Assembly (NCBI GenBank): GCA_037974665.1
Contig: CM075767.1
Location: 18,120,840-18,184,839 of the forward strand
Origin: Ehretia macrophylla
Taxonomy: Eukaryota; Streptophyta; Magnoliopsida; Boraginales; Ehretiaceae
Reading direction: 5' to 3'
DNA: 64,000 bases
Position numbers and translations under genes: made by a program. Shown here piece by piece: positions 35,000 to 46,892 of this stretch (position 1 is its first letter; every line of letters starts with the position of its first letter). The notes under the pieces are model-generated. The model had not been told where the DNA came from, made no database searches, and was given only the letters and a program-made list of their open reading frames with translations.

Positions 35000-36350
35000 C
35001 CCTTAAAGAAATTTTGTCCTCAAAATTCTTACTTGTTGTACGAAAAAGATCTGGATACTGCTGCTGCATCTAATCTCTCATCTTCCAAGTAGCTTCCTCA
35101 ATCTCGTGATGCTTCCACAACACTTTGACCATCGGAATCTTCTTCAACCTCAATTCCCGTTCCATCTGATCAAGAATACGAATTGGCCACTCATCATAAG
35201 TCAAATTCTCATGAAGATTTAACGGCTCTGGCTCTAGAATATGAGAAGGATCCGGATTATACTTCCGTAAATTAGACACGTGAAAAACATCGTGGACATT
35301 AGAGAAATGCTCTGGTAAAGCCAACCGATATGCTAACTTGCCAACCCTTCCATTAATCTCAAACGGCCTTGCAAACCTTGAACTCAGCTTACCACCTTTG
35401 CCACAATGAGCAAACCCCTTATGAGGAGATAATTTCAAGAAAACCCGATCCCTGACTGCAAACTCCAAATCCTGACGACGTTTATCAGCATAACTCTTGA
35501 ATCTACTCTGCACTGTAAGCATTCCCTGCCTGATCAATTGAACATTCTCAATCTTCTCTAGAATCTCTAGCATGATAGTCAGATCAATAGTCTTCACTCC
35601 CCTACTTCATCCCAATACAAAGGTGATCGGCACTTACAGCCGTAGAGAGCTGCAAAAGGTGTCATCCCATTAGTCGTTTGATAACTATTGTTATAGGCAA
35701 ACTCGGCAAGTGGTAGATGTTTCTCCCAGTTCTTCCCGAAGTCCAGAACACAAGCCCTGAGCATGTCTTCCAGAATCTGAATAGTCATCTCAGATTGACC
35801 GTCGGTCTGTGGATGATATACTGTACTGAAGTTAAACTGAGTACCCAAAGTCTCCTGAAGTTTCTCCCACAAACGAGAAGTAAACTGAGGATCTCGATCT
35901 GAGACAATACTAGATAGAATCCCGTAAAGTTTAACAATCTGATCCACATAAAGATCCGTCAACTTTGCAACCTCATCTCCCAACCTCATCGGAATGAAAT
36001 GAGATGTCTTCGTCAAACGGTCCACAACAACCTAAACTGAATCGTTACTTCTCGGTGTTCTAGGCAAACTAGAGACAAAGTCGATCGTAATATGTTCCCA
36101 CTTCCACTCTGGTATTGCTAACGGCTAAAGTAACCCTGCAGGTCGTTGATGTTCGGCCTTCACTCGCTGACAAGTCAAACATCTGGATACAAACTGAGCA
36201 ACCTCCATTTTCATGTTATTCCACCAATAATGTTGCTTCAAATCCCGATACATCTTGTTTCCACCAGGATGAATGGTGTACTTAAAATTATGAGCCTCCT
36301 CCAGAATGCCTCTCCTCAAATCCAGTTCATCATGAACATATACCATGTTC
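35000..36350 (-). mobile_element. Chromovirus integrase and chromodomain region
   Basis: In element order: an H2C2 zinc-binding region ending [18 protein letters not shown] (near 36.15 kb), then an integrase core with the VSDRDPQFTS and YHPQTDGQSE landmarks (35.6-36.0 kb). A GPY/F-like segment follows, ending HVSNLRKYNPDP. Last is a chromodomain with VLWKHHEIEEATW (near 35.09 kb). The chromodomain identifies the chromovirus branch of Ty3/gypsy and is thought to steer integration toward heterochromatin. Fossil. Confidence 0.85.
35011..35028 (-). promoter_or_regulatory. Pre-PPT hairpin, chromovirus
   Basis: On the minus strand a perfect stem AATTTTG/CAAAATT with AGGA loop, a few bases before the polypurine run at 34992-35006. 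It coincides with the NFED end of the polyprotein. Confidence 0.75.
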
Positions 36351-36449
36351 CGAAACCGAAGAATACCATCCTCATGTAATTTGAAGTCAGACTGATCATC
36401 CGTAATCTGACCCTTGATCTTCTGAAGTTTTGAATCAAGTTATTGAGCT

Positions 36450-38450
36450 TCTTTGATCTGAGACAGCAATAAAGGTTGAATATAAAGATGTGAACACATC
36501 ACCCCAACCTGAGTCAATTCCGGTCTCCAATAACTGAATTCCTCAAGAACCTCCCACTTTTTAACAGCTAAACAAGTAATACTCACCATACGGCTAAGAG
36601 CGTTTGCTACCATATTTGTCTTCCCAGGCAGATAACTAGTAGAACAATTATAATCTCCAAGAAGTTTCATCCACCTTCGTTGACGCATATTCAATTCCTT
36701 CTATGATAACAAATACTTCAGACTTTTATGATTGGTGAAAATCTCGAACTTACTGCCCCACAGATTATGACGCCACTTTTTCAGTGCGAAGACCACGGCT
36801 GCCAACTCAAGGTCATGAGTCAGATAATTCACCTCATATAGCTTCAACTTTCTAGAAGCATAGGCAATAACCCGGCCATTCTGCATAAGTACACAACCCA
36901 AGCCCTCCTTGGATGCATCACTGTAGATAATCGTATTATCGGTCCCCTCTGGTAGAGCAAGTACTGGAGCGGTAGTCAACCTCTTTTTCAACTCCTGAAA
37001 TCCACTCTCATATTTCTCATCCCAAATAAAGTTGGTCCGTTTCTGAGTTAATTTAGAAAGTGGCCCTGCAATCTTAGAAAAGTCCTTGACAAACCAACGG
37101 TAATAACCCGTCAAGCCAAGGAAGCTACGAACCTCTGAAACATTCTCCGGCCTTTTCCAAGACATCACCACTTCAATCTTAGTGGGATCTACTGAAATAC
37201 CGCTCTGTGTAATCACATGGCCAAGAAAAAATATCCGTTGCAGCCAAAATTCACATTTGTTAAACTTCGCAAACAACTGATGCTTCTGCAGCTTCTGTAG
37301 GACAAGTTGTAGATGTTGCTCGTGCTCCGATTCAGACTTAGAATAAACCAAGATATCATCAATAAAGATTACCACGAACTGGTCCAAGTACGGCTAAAAA
37401 ACCCTATGCATAAAATCTATGAATGCTGTCGGTGCATTAGTCAGTCCAAAGGGCATAACTACAAATTCATAATTCCCATACCGAGTCCTGAAAGCAGACT
37501 TTGGAACATCCTTCGTACGAATTCGAAGTTGATAATACCCTTGCCTCAAGTCAAACTTAGAGTAGACTTTGGCTCCCTGAAGTTAATCAAACAACTAGTC
37601 AATCAGTGGCAAATGATACTTGTTCTTGATGGTCACCTGATTCAAATCACGATAGTCGATACATAATCTCAAGGTACCATCCTTCTTCTTTACAAATAAA
37701 ACAGTTGTTCCACATGGTGAAGAACTCTGCTGAATGAAACCCTTCTCTAATAACTCCTGCAATTGTGTTTTTAGCTCCTTAAGTTCAGCTGGTGCAATCT
37801 GGTACGTTGATTTAGAAATAGGTTGAGTACCGGGAATTAGATTAATTACAAACTCAACATCTCTCTCTAGCGGCAATCCTGGAAACTCCTCGGGAAATAC
37901 ATTGGGATATTCCCGAATAATAGGAACTTCATCCAGCTTTAGCTTATCAGATGACTTGTTGATCAAATAAGCTAGATAACCCAAACATCCCTTACTCACC
38001 AGCTTAACAGCTTTAGTTGATGAGATAATAAAACTCGTCTTAGTATCCCGGTTCCCCGCTACCTCAACCACTGGCTGATATGGCAAACGAAATTGTACTA
38101 CTTTTGTTCTACAGTTTAACTGGGCATCATACTTAGACAGCCAGTCCATACCCAAGATAACATCATAACCTCGGATAGGAAATAAGATAAGGTCCGAAGG
38201 AAAATCCTGTCCCTTAACACGTATTTTACAGTCTTTACATACTAAGTCAGTCACATACTTATCAGTTAAAGAGGTACTAATCTCAACCACATAAGGCAAT
38301 CTTTCAGGTTGCATGTTAAGACGTTGCACACAAGTAGGCGTAATAAAAGAATGCGTAGCACCAGAATCAATTAATACTTTAACAAGTTGATTGAGTATAA
38401 GGAAGTTACCTTCTACGACTGCCGCTGCCTTAGGTATCTCCTCCAAATCC
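36450..38450 (-). mobile_element. Chromovirus protease, RT and RNase H region
   Basis: In element order: a protease with DSGATHSF near 38.35 kb, an RT beginning with the [17 protein letters not shown] block near 37.62 kb, and the catalytic [10 protein letters not shown] block near 37.36 kb. RNase H follows with [15 protein letters not shown] (near 36.92 kb) and [19 protein letters not shown] (near 36.80 kb). The linker YLPGKTNMVANALSRM lies near 36.62 kb. These are standard Ty3/gypsy landmarks. Fossil with breaks. Confidence 0.88.
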
Positions 38451-38529
38451 ACTGCATAGGCCCAAGCCTGAACCCACTGCGGCTGAGGTACACCACGAGT
38501 AGGTCAACCCTGATAACCCTGAGTCGCTG

Positions 38530-39706
38530 CCCGACCCTCAGACCTTTGAAATCTAGGGCAATCCCTCGCCTTGTACTGATTGCTACCGCAACCCAAACAT
38601 GTTCCTGTTTTCACCTTATAGTCGGCCTCTAAATGGCCCTGACGTTTGCAGTAAGTACACTGCGGTGATGAAGGACTAACACTGCCCCTCGAAGACCTAA
38701 AAGCTGAAAAAGTAGTTGTACCAGCCTGCTGCTAGGGTCTCGCAACACTAGGCCCATATTGACCCTGAGACTGGGCCGGCCTGTACTGTGACTGAGCCTG
38801 GAAGGAGCCCTGCTGAAATTGGGGCCTATAGAAACCCTGCTGACCATGCGGTCTGAAAGAGCTCGGCTAAACTGGCGGCCTATATACAACCTACTGCACT
38901 GGAGGCCTATATACACCCTACGGCTGAAATGGCCTCTTACTAGGTTGACTAGGTCTAATCTGCTCCCCTTTCCTTTTCTCCAACCGAGAAGCTGCATCAA
39001 AGGCCTCAGAAAATATATCATACTAAATCAGGGCCATTGCATCCTGAATCTCTGGCCTCAATCCCAACACAAACCTCCGAGTCCTACGCTTTTCATCTGC
39101 TACAAATTTCGGTGCATACCGGGACAATCTGGTGAAAGAGGCCTCATACTGAGCCACCATATCATCCCTCTGAACTAAAGATAGGAACTCTGCCTCTCTC
39201 CGCTCCCATGCAATCCTCGGGATGTACTTAGCCCGAAACGCTCTAAGAAAGGTATCCCAAGCATAAGGAGTACCTCTAGCCTTCCAACCGGCTCTCACTG
39301 TGCGCCACCACTCCTCTGTTTCATCATCAAACAAATAGACTGCAAAAGTGACTTTCCTTTCATCAATATAGTCTAGAGGATCGAATATCTTCTCTATCTT
39401 ATTAATCCAAGCTTCCGTTTTCCTATCATCTGGTTCACCCTGGAATCTCAGCGGATAATAACCCAAGAATTCCTTCAACATACTACTTCCCTGGTAACCA
39501 CCCTGAACGTTCTGTAACTGAGTTTGTATGGTCTGTGCTTGGGCAGCCTGCCCTGCTAATATCTTTGCCTGTCTTGCCATGATTTCCGTCATTTTATCCA
39601 AAGCTGCAGCAATACGGTCATCACCCCTATCTCGGCCCGGTGCCACATTACCCGGTGCCTCATTATTTGCCTCCAGCCTACCTCTCGTTCTCGGTCTACC
39701 AGCCAT
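38530..39706 (-). mobile_element. Chromovirus gag region (longer copy)
   Basis: Starts MAGRPRTRGRLE at 39706, a little downstream of the primer site. It has the retrotransposon gag core (FQGEPDDRKTEAWINKIEK, WWRTV, FRAFRAKYIP). A zinc-knuckle region lies near 38.6 kb. Fossil. Confidence 0.85.
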
Positions 39707-39981
39707 TCTACTAATCAAAGAATTAGCACAGGTTATAGCACATATACAGGTTATAAACAATTATTAGCACATAAGTAACAAACTCACGTAAAGCACATAA
39801 ATAACTTAAGTATCAATCACATAAACAAATTGATCATATAATCACATAGTCACTAAATCACATAATCACTTAATCATAATCATATTAATACATATTTCAC
39901 TTTTCTTTCACTTCATACATACTTTCATTCTAAGTCCATTACCTACATTCCGAGAATACCCTGGCTAACAACAAAATATGC

Positions 39982-39993
39982 GCTCTAATACCA
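39982..39993 (-). promoter_or_regulatory. Primer binding site, chromovirus
   Basis: Minus-strand TGGTATTAGAGC, one difference from the initiator tRNA-Met complement, next to the LTR boundary at 39999. Confidence 0.8.
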
Positions 39994-39998
39994 CTTAA

Positions 39999-42340
39999 TG
40001 TAACGCCCCAACTCGACCCCACCTATGATCAGTTAGGACGCAACGGAATTTCTACAGTATAATGACTATAACTTGGATACCGAGGCTCTAAACCAACTTC
40101 TTCGCAACTCATACAACCAACTCCACAGGTTATACGCCTCCGTTCCAACTTCATACATTTATTATATAACATACATTTTCAAAATAGATTATAACCAATC
40201 TAGCAACCTAATCATGTTCCAAAACAAGACTACTAAGCTAGCAACCTTTAAACCATTATCTTACAACATCTTATACATCATAAAATTCTAAGTAAATACA
40301 ATATAACTAGTTTAAATATACAATGTAACAAAAGATAACTGCATCTCAGATATCATGGACAAGACTCTAGCACATAGGACTCGTCCACATATGGCACATT
40401 CTCAGCTTCCTGAGGCACGTACCTGTAATCTTGTTCAATTTCACCTGTATGCATGCAATAATTAGGAGTGGGCTTATATAAAATAAGCCCAGTGAGGATT
40501 CGATAGATCTCTTAACAGTATTTACTATACTCCTTGGAAATCATCATTTGAGCAGTAAACACATAATAAACATCAATAATAATAACCAATCAATAAAGGA
40601 TACTCTAGTTGGTGTAGCTCCAAACGCCATCACAATCTTAACGATCTTTTTATAATTCCCCATTACTCACTCACCCGAGGTACCTCACTAGCCCCTCCCT
40701 CCATGGCACCTCTGCCATGCGAGCTGGGGGCAGTCTATGATAGTCATGCCGTTATCAACCCAACTTTGCCCGAGAGGTGGCACACACATACCAAGACTCA
40801 TGACAATAATAATAATCATTCATATCACAGGAGGACAACAAAATAGAATGCCTATCTCCCGACTTCATCAATAATCAATAATCAATAATCAACTAATAAC
40901 ATTTCAATAACATATCATCAATTAAACAATTAACAACTCAACAACTAAGTTAGATGACAAATTAGGCCATCCAACTTATCAAGCATTAAACCACTCAACC
41001 AAACCCGAATCTAACCAACAACGACCCATAATTCAACCACTCAAACATCACCCAAACATCTAAAGACATTATTGCAATATTTAAAGAAAGACATCCCAAA
41101 CTTCTAAAAGTCATAACTTACAATCTACTAATCCAATTACCTCCAAACCAGTTTTTATCCCTCACCTACTCAAGAAACTACATTAGCCCTCTCGGAAACC
41201 AACCACAATCCATCTAAATTAAGCCCAACAGCCCTAAAACCTCAATGCACCATGGCTGAAATTTTTGGACTTTCACCATGACATCGCAACCAAAATTTTG
41301 GCATTACAACATTACTACCACGTATTTAACAAACTTTGAGAAGCTAACAGTAATCAATTCCAACCACCACAACTCCAATTATTCAACAAATAGCCAACAA
41401 CTCAATTTTAATACCCAAAAAATTGAAATTCATGCTACAACGGTTCAAAACTTATATACACACATATAACTGATCATTAGCATCGATTGAACAATAATAT
41501 AACATCAATTCAACATTTCAACGGCTAAAAATTCAATTATATGAATTAACATAAAAATGGCATTTTAAGATCTAGAATTTTTCTTTCTGCTTTGATGTTA
41601 TATGATGCAAGAAAGGTGTAGAATGGATGCCCAACAAGTGCAATCAAACTTTGGTTCAAGTGTATTGGCTTTGTATTGCAAAATCTATTGAAAAATTTGA
41701 TCAAAAATAAAGCAAAAATGGCCTTGGGAGTTTCGACCATGTGTGTGAGTTTTGAGTATGTTTGAGCTTTTGTTTTTATGAGCTATTTTAATATATTATG
41801 CATATATAAGCAAGGTCAACAAAAATAATGCAAAGTCAAAGTTGAAGCATTTTGTTAGTTTTTAGTATTTTTTAGTCTCTTAATTCTATTTAATGACTAT
41901 TTTGCTCACAAACATTAAATTGACACTTAGAATATTTTAAGTAGAATATTGTTGGGTGACAACAATTTTCTCATGAAAAGACTTTTACCCGACTCGGCTA
42001 AAAACGTGATTTTTGTAAAAAAAAAGTATAAAAAACTTTTTAAATTCTTAAGCCGATTCAAAATCCATTTTAATCAGACACAAGTCTATTAAGATCCAAT
42101 GGCTAGGTTTTAAAACATTTAAAACACCCCTATAGAAATTTTAGCGGACAGGTGTTCAAAATACTATTCACAAAAATCGTCGTTAAAATTTGTGATGCTG
42201 TTTTTTTATTAAAATTTCATGAATGGACACTTAGCATTTAATAGGAATATAAATAACAGAATTAGCACATTCTAATTCATATAACACATAAACAGGTCAA
42301 ACACGTAGATCGAGGCAAAGATAAAATATAGGGTCTCACA
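39999..42340 (-). repeat. Chromovirus 5' LTR
   Basis: About 2.34 kb, TGTAACGCCCC...GGGTCTCACA on the plus strand. Its right edge abuts the GTAGT target duplication. The two CTACTTT hairpins of the other LTR are recognisable here with altered loops. Confidence 0.85.
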
Positions 42341-42345
42341 GTAGT

Positions 42346-44062
42346 TGTAGTTAAAACCTGCTTAGGGCCTTCCCGAACTTTTGTCTCCAAAGCGGGTTTT
42401 CAAGACTTTGATAGGTGTCTTTTGGCTTTCCTAGTAATATAGATTGATTAGATTGTGGTTTTGGGATCTTGAACTTTGTGTGGAAGAAGAATTGGCTAGT
42501 TGACAAAAGGGGAAAATGTGAGTTTTGGTTGCTATAGTACTAGTATAAGCTTGTAGTTGCTTGTTATGTGTCTTTATGCATGTCTAATGTAGATCCAAGC
42601 TATTTGTAAAGTTTCGTGAAGAAAATGTGTTGATGACCCCTTTGTGCACATATATAGTTACTCTATTGTTTTATGCTTATATCTTGTTATGAAGTTCATG
42701 ATGCTTGTATTTGGTATTGCATGAATGAAGCTATGCTTAAGACTTATACATTAAACTATTAAAATGGTTACTTGGAACATATGTTAAGTTAAAGCATATA
42801 AGGTGGCATCTTGTTAAAGATAGAATTTTAACAGGAATTGCATGCTAAATGAGTGAGATTATAAGTTAGCTAATATGGAGGAATAATTGATAAATGTTGT
42901 AGTTAAATAATAATTGAAGTAAAATTTGGTATTAGGTACAAGGCAATTGAGAGTGATGTGAATACAATCTTGTATCTTGGAGCTTGGTAAAGGTGAGGGA
43001 GTCTTCAACTCTTTTGTGCATCTTAGTTTATTTCATTGTTTTCAGATTATATGACTTAGCTAATCGGTAAAGTTTACATGTACCATTTACTTGTTATCTT
43101 GTGGTTACTCGTGTTTGTTTGATATTATCTCGTGAATTCTAGAATTCGTGTCGGGTTGCGCAACCTTTTCGGACATGGTAGCGTCGAGAAACATGGGCGG
43201 CGTCGGGCTTGCCGTGCTCCCTTGACTACCACAGTGCCTATTCCCTTTCTCGCTGAGTATACTCCACTACCCCAGAGGTGTAGTTCACATGCTGGACATA
43301 TGGACCTACCTCAGGAGAAAGGGTCGTAGGATCGGGGTCCATCCGAAGTACTCCAATTTGGAGGAGTAAGGGTTTGCCGACACTTGCGTGAAGTTCGTGG
43401 TTCGTGGTACGAGATTGAGGACTTGAAGTGGAATCGTATTCTTTTTATATGTAGTTAAATGCTTGTTTATTTGTGGTATTAATGTTATTATCTTTGTTGC
43501 ATCTCACGAAAATACCCTGGTTTATTGCATCACCTCCCTCATTGAGTAAATTTGGTTACTGATTCCTCATTTTAACATGTTTCAGGTGCAGTTAGAATAA
43601 TTACCTTGTGTGCCGTGTTGTTGGTTGCTTATCTTGCTGTGGTTGGAAGCTGTTTGTGAAGATGGGACATAATGTATTTTTGTTCTATTTTGAAACCCCT
43701 GGAAGTCTTGTATGTATTTTGTACGGCTTGTTGGATAGTAAATTAAATTAAGAACTTATGTGGTTTAATAGAATAGTTGGCATGTAATAGCTAAAGATAG
43801 ATTTTATTGCCCTTTTAATTGCATGCTTGTATGATTATGTTTTGTCTAAGGCTCGGATGGCCTTGAGATTGGGAAAAGTTAGACAATTGAAGTTGTGGTG
43901 TTGTATTGTGATTATACTTGCTGCTTGCAGGTTTTTGATTAGTTATATAAACAGAGGAGACTCCGTCCGTTTTCTCTAAAATTTTGTGCCCGAGTTTGGA
44001 TTTGGGTTGAGTATAGTTTGATTAATAGAAGTCCCGGTTCCGTGAGGGATTGGGGTGTTACA
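42346..44062 (+). repeat. 3' LTR of family C, right part
   Basis: Continues the interrupted LTR and ends GGGGTGTTACA next to the GAGAG duplication. Contains the palindrome GGTTGCGCAACC (43154-43165). Confidence 0.85.
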
Positions 44063-44067
44063 GAGAG

Positions 44068-45977
44068 GGCCTAGCCTAAAAACTGTATTACGCCCCCTGT
44101 CAAGCTGCCTTAAAATTAAAATAGGCTATGTACATTGCATACCATACCACTAAATAAAATAATATTCAAGAGTCGGACCTAGGCCAACTGGAGTAGATCA
44201 CTATAAATTATGCTTTGGGCTTTACTGATCAACCTTAACGCGTTTTTTGAAAATAATAAAATATCCAATCAGTAGTAACCCATAATTTGAAAAATTCAAA
44301 CAGTCTCCCACTTGGGTAACACTGATTGATTTTATAGTTTGAAAATATTTTATTTCACGAAAATACTCTGGAGTTGAAAACAACTTTAGTGGCCACAAAA
44401 TAAACATCTCAATCCAGAATTCGGTCCAACAAGTACATCAATATCGAACCATAACAGTCGTTAAACTTTATTTGGGCAAACCCCCTTTAGTGCTTTTAAT
44501 TCAAAGCCACTTCAATAATTAAATATGTAATTGTATATCTCAAAATATAAAATTTTGAACCTGCGTGAGGTTACAATAACTTTATCTATGTATACATAAA
44601 ATAGTGATCACAACTTAAATATGATGGGAACAAAACTTTAATATACTATAAATTACTAAAAATAAACTATACTCTTACACTTTACGCTTCTAACCTAAAG
44701 CCTTTCAATTGAAGCATTAATCTAAGTGTATAATCTGCTTACACTTGCATAAGCATACCAAATACACAACTATACCTTAAATACTTGTTGGTAATAAATA
44801 TTCATAGCTTATGCCTTTATAACCCATCAACATATCCAAGTTGTGTAAATAATTAAGCAGGTAACAGTAACATGATTGAATCACAATCACCACCATTAGT
44901 TCAGATAAATAGTTGTATAGTAATAACTGTAAATATTCAAATCATTAAATATAAGAGTGACAATCATTTTACTAACACTTTAGTAAAAACAAACTATGCT
45001 CCCACTAACCAAATGCTTCAAAATCTATAAACATTCATGTACTTGATGACAACCTTTCTTGGTTAGTGATATTACAATCTCGAAAAATATGCTTTGATTG
45101 TAATCTTCAAGTTTAGAACTATTGATTTTTCAACTTACATAAGGGAGAGATTTCATCAATTTCATCTCTATATAAAAACACAAGTTAAGCATATGAGCAT
45201 GTGAGGAATAGAAAAATTCTCATAAATCAAATGCTATTAATACATTTCAATCCCTTTATAGATCCCTAACCTTAAAGGACTTTACTTTAGGAGACAATAA
45301 ACTTTATATCATTGGTTTATCTCATATCTTTAAGGGAGATTTATTTCATATACATCATGCTCATACTCCCACTAAGACATATGTAAATGCAAATAACATG
45401 CATTTCAAGCATGATACTTTATAACCTTTTTAAAACAATACACATTTTTACATGTGTGAGCACATAATCATACAGATATATTGCAACCACTGACGTTAAA
45501 GTTGACTTGATATTTTAAACTTTATTTCCTTTTTGTCATCAGACTTGTATCACACAAGTGAAACTATATACCATACCTGATTGAGATGTAAATATCAATG
45601 AACTTTCACCCTTAATAATTATAATCACAAAATCATGCACTACTAAAATACGTCATCAACATATTTCACTTTTGTCATAAAAAAGTTCTAGAATAATGCT
45701 ATTTCATGAAACCTTTAAATTTTATAAAAATTAAATAATATAACCATTCAATCTATTGACTATGAAATCTGTCAACAACATTAATATTAGATAGTCAATA
45801 TAAGGAATGTGAGGTTTGTCTTCCTTTTATGTATTATGGAATAATCCACTTAACATAATACTCAAGTACTTGATTTAAAATTAGAATACCTTAATATACA
45901 TGCTTTCAAAGTGATAATTAATATATTATATGATTTATATGGAAGCCCTTAAAAAACATCACACAAAAGAGACTATA
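44068..45977. other. Unclassified, possibly Copia-derived
   Basis: No protein similarity seen. On the minus strand CCAAGTGGGAGACTGTTTG (about 44.30 kb) looks like a polypurine tract followed by an LTR start. Several other TAGTGGGAG runs occur (near 45.00 and 45.38 kb), as is common in some plant Copia elements. No boundaries or partner repeat could be found, so an element is only suspected. Confidence 0.25.
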
Positions 45978-45982
45978 CACTT

Positions 45983-46833
45983 TGTTAGGATCTGATTTTT
46001 ATTTTATTATTGTTGGCTGTGTTTTGCAAAAATTATGGATATTGCGTGTGCTAGTTTGAGCTTGCAGGAATCTACGAAGAAGTCACGATCAGGAGGGATT
46101 CAAGTTCTAAAGTATTCTAATGCTAGAAGAATTCTTGAAGAGTCCACATGACTATGAAGATATCTTGGAGATAAAGTGATACTGTGATAAAGTCAAGATT
46201 ATCAAGAACTCTTGAGCTAATTGGATTATCTTGAAGACTTTTCTGCGTATACTCAACATCCTAAGCAAATCCTTCAAATAGGCTTCTCATTTCTCAGTTG
46301 AAGGTATAGCGAACAGTGAGCAGAAAATAAGGAGCTGAAACATGAGATAGGTGTAGGCTGTCTGTGTCAAGTCGTGTTGCAACATGCTGTGGAACAGAGT
46401 TTGCTAAATGTTTTAATTAGTGTTGCAACACAGTCTGTTTTATGTCATATGTATTGACCAATCCATCTAGAGTTTCAAGACTCTTTTATTTATGTTTTAG
46501 CATACATTCTTCGGGAGAAGAATGTGTGTTCTCAGGAGAGAAATTTTGTAAGTCGAGGGGAGCTCGCCAAACTGGAGAATCTACTAAGGGAGTCTTACAC
46601 CTAGGCGGCAAGGGTTAAGAGGGAGTCTTTAATTGCGTAAGTTTCTATTAGTGTCTGTAATCTCTTGAAACTTAGTGGATTGGTTTGTTGGCCAAGGGAT
46701 GGCTGCGTGGACGTAGACCAAATTGGTTGAACTACGTTAAAATTTACTTTCTTGCAACAAATTTACTTTCTTACAAATTTACTTAGTTGATTTATTTAAT
46801 TATCAAATTGATTAAGAGGCCAGAAAACTAAGA
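45983..46833 (+). repeat. 5' LTR of Copia-type element
   Basis: About 0.85 kb. The 3' part contains GTGGACGTAGACC...GGTT (46707-46735), a small fold-back shared with the LTR at 52.2-53.3 kb. No standard initiator-tRNA primer site follows the LTR. Confidence 0.8.
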
Positions 46834-46892
46834 GCAGGTTACTGAACTAACTTAGGTAGATATTTGGGAAAGTTTTTCTGGTTGTTTTGTAG

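Larger units (their letters stand above)
30005..42340 (-). mobile_element. Ty3/gypsy chromovirus insertion, two copies sharing an LTR
   Basis: A minus-strand insertion in the family C 3' LTR. Flanks CTAGT (30000-30004) and GTAGT (42341-42345) are a five-base target duplication with one difference; the undisturbed 5' LTR reads GTAGT. Inside are three LTR pieces: 39999-42340, 32593-34991 and a fragment at 30005-30465. Between the first two lies a 5.0 kb internal region with gag, protease, RT, RNase H, integrase and a chromodomain. Between the last two lies only a gag-protease part. A C-terminal chromodomain and the domain order place it with the chromoviruses, probably Tekay/Del-like. The LTRs differ at about 6% over some 440 bases compared by eye. 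It is broken, with several breaks. Confidence 0.88.
21715..44062 (+). mobile_element. Non-autonomous long-LTR element, family C
   Basis: LTRs of about 4.35 kb (21715-26070, and 27390-30004 continued at 42346-44062) flank a 1.32 kb internal region without polymerase. A perfect five-base target duplication GAGAG (21710-21714 and 44063-44067) shows that both ends belong to one insertion. The 3' LTR is split by a minus-strand chromovirus. Some 290 bases at the LTR starts compared by eye differ at roughly 5-6%, so the element is probably a few million years old. Apart from the nested insertion it looks structurally whole, but it codes for almost nothing. Confidence 0.88.

Noticed and set aside
43132-43329. 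Arg-rich open frame, similar to one at 25142-25363
   Set aside because: Same conserved non-coding module in the family C LTRs, read in different frames in the two copies.
44305-45977. A complete minus-strand Copia element
   Set aside because: Purine runs resemble polypurine tracts, but no LTR pair, primer site or coding landmark was found.
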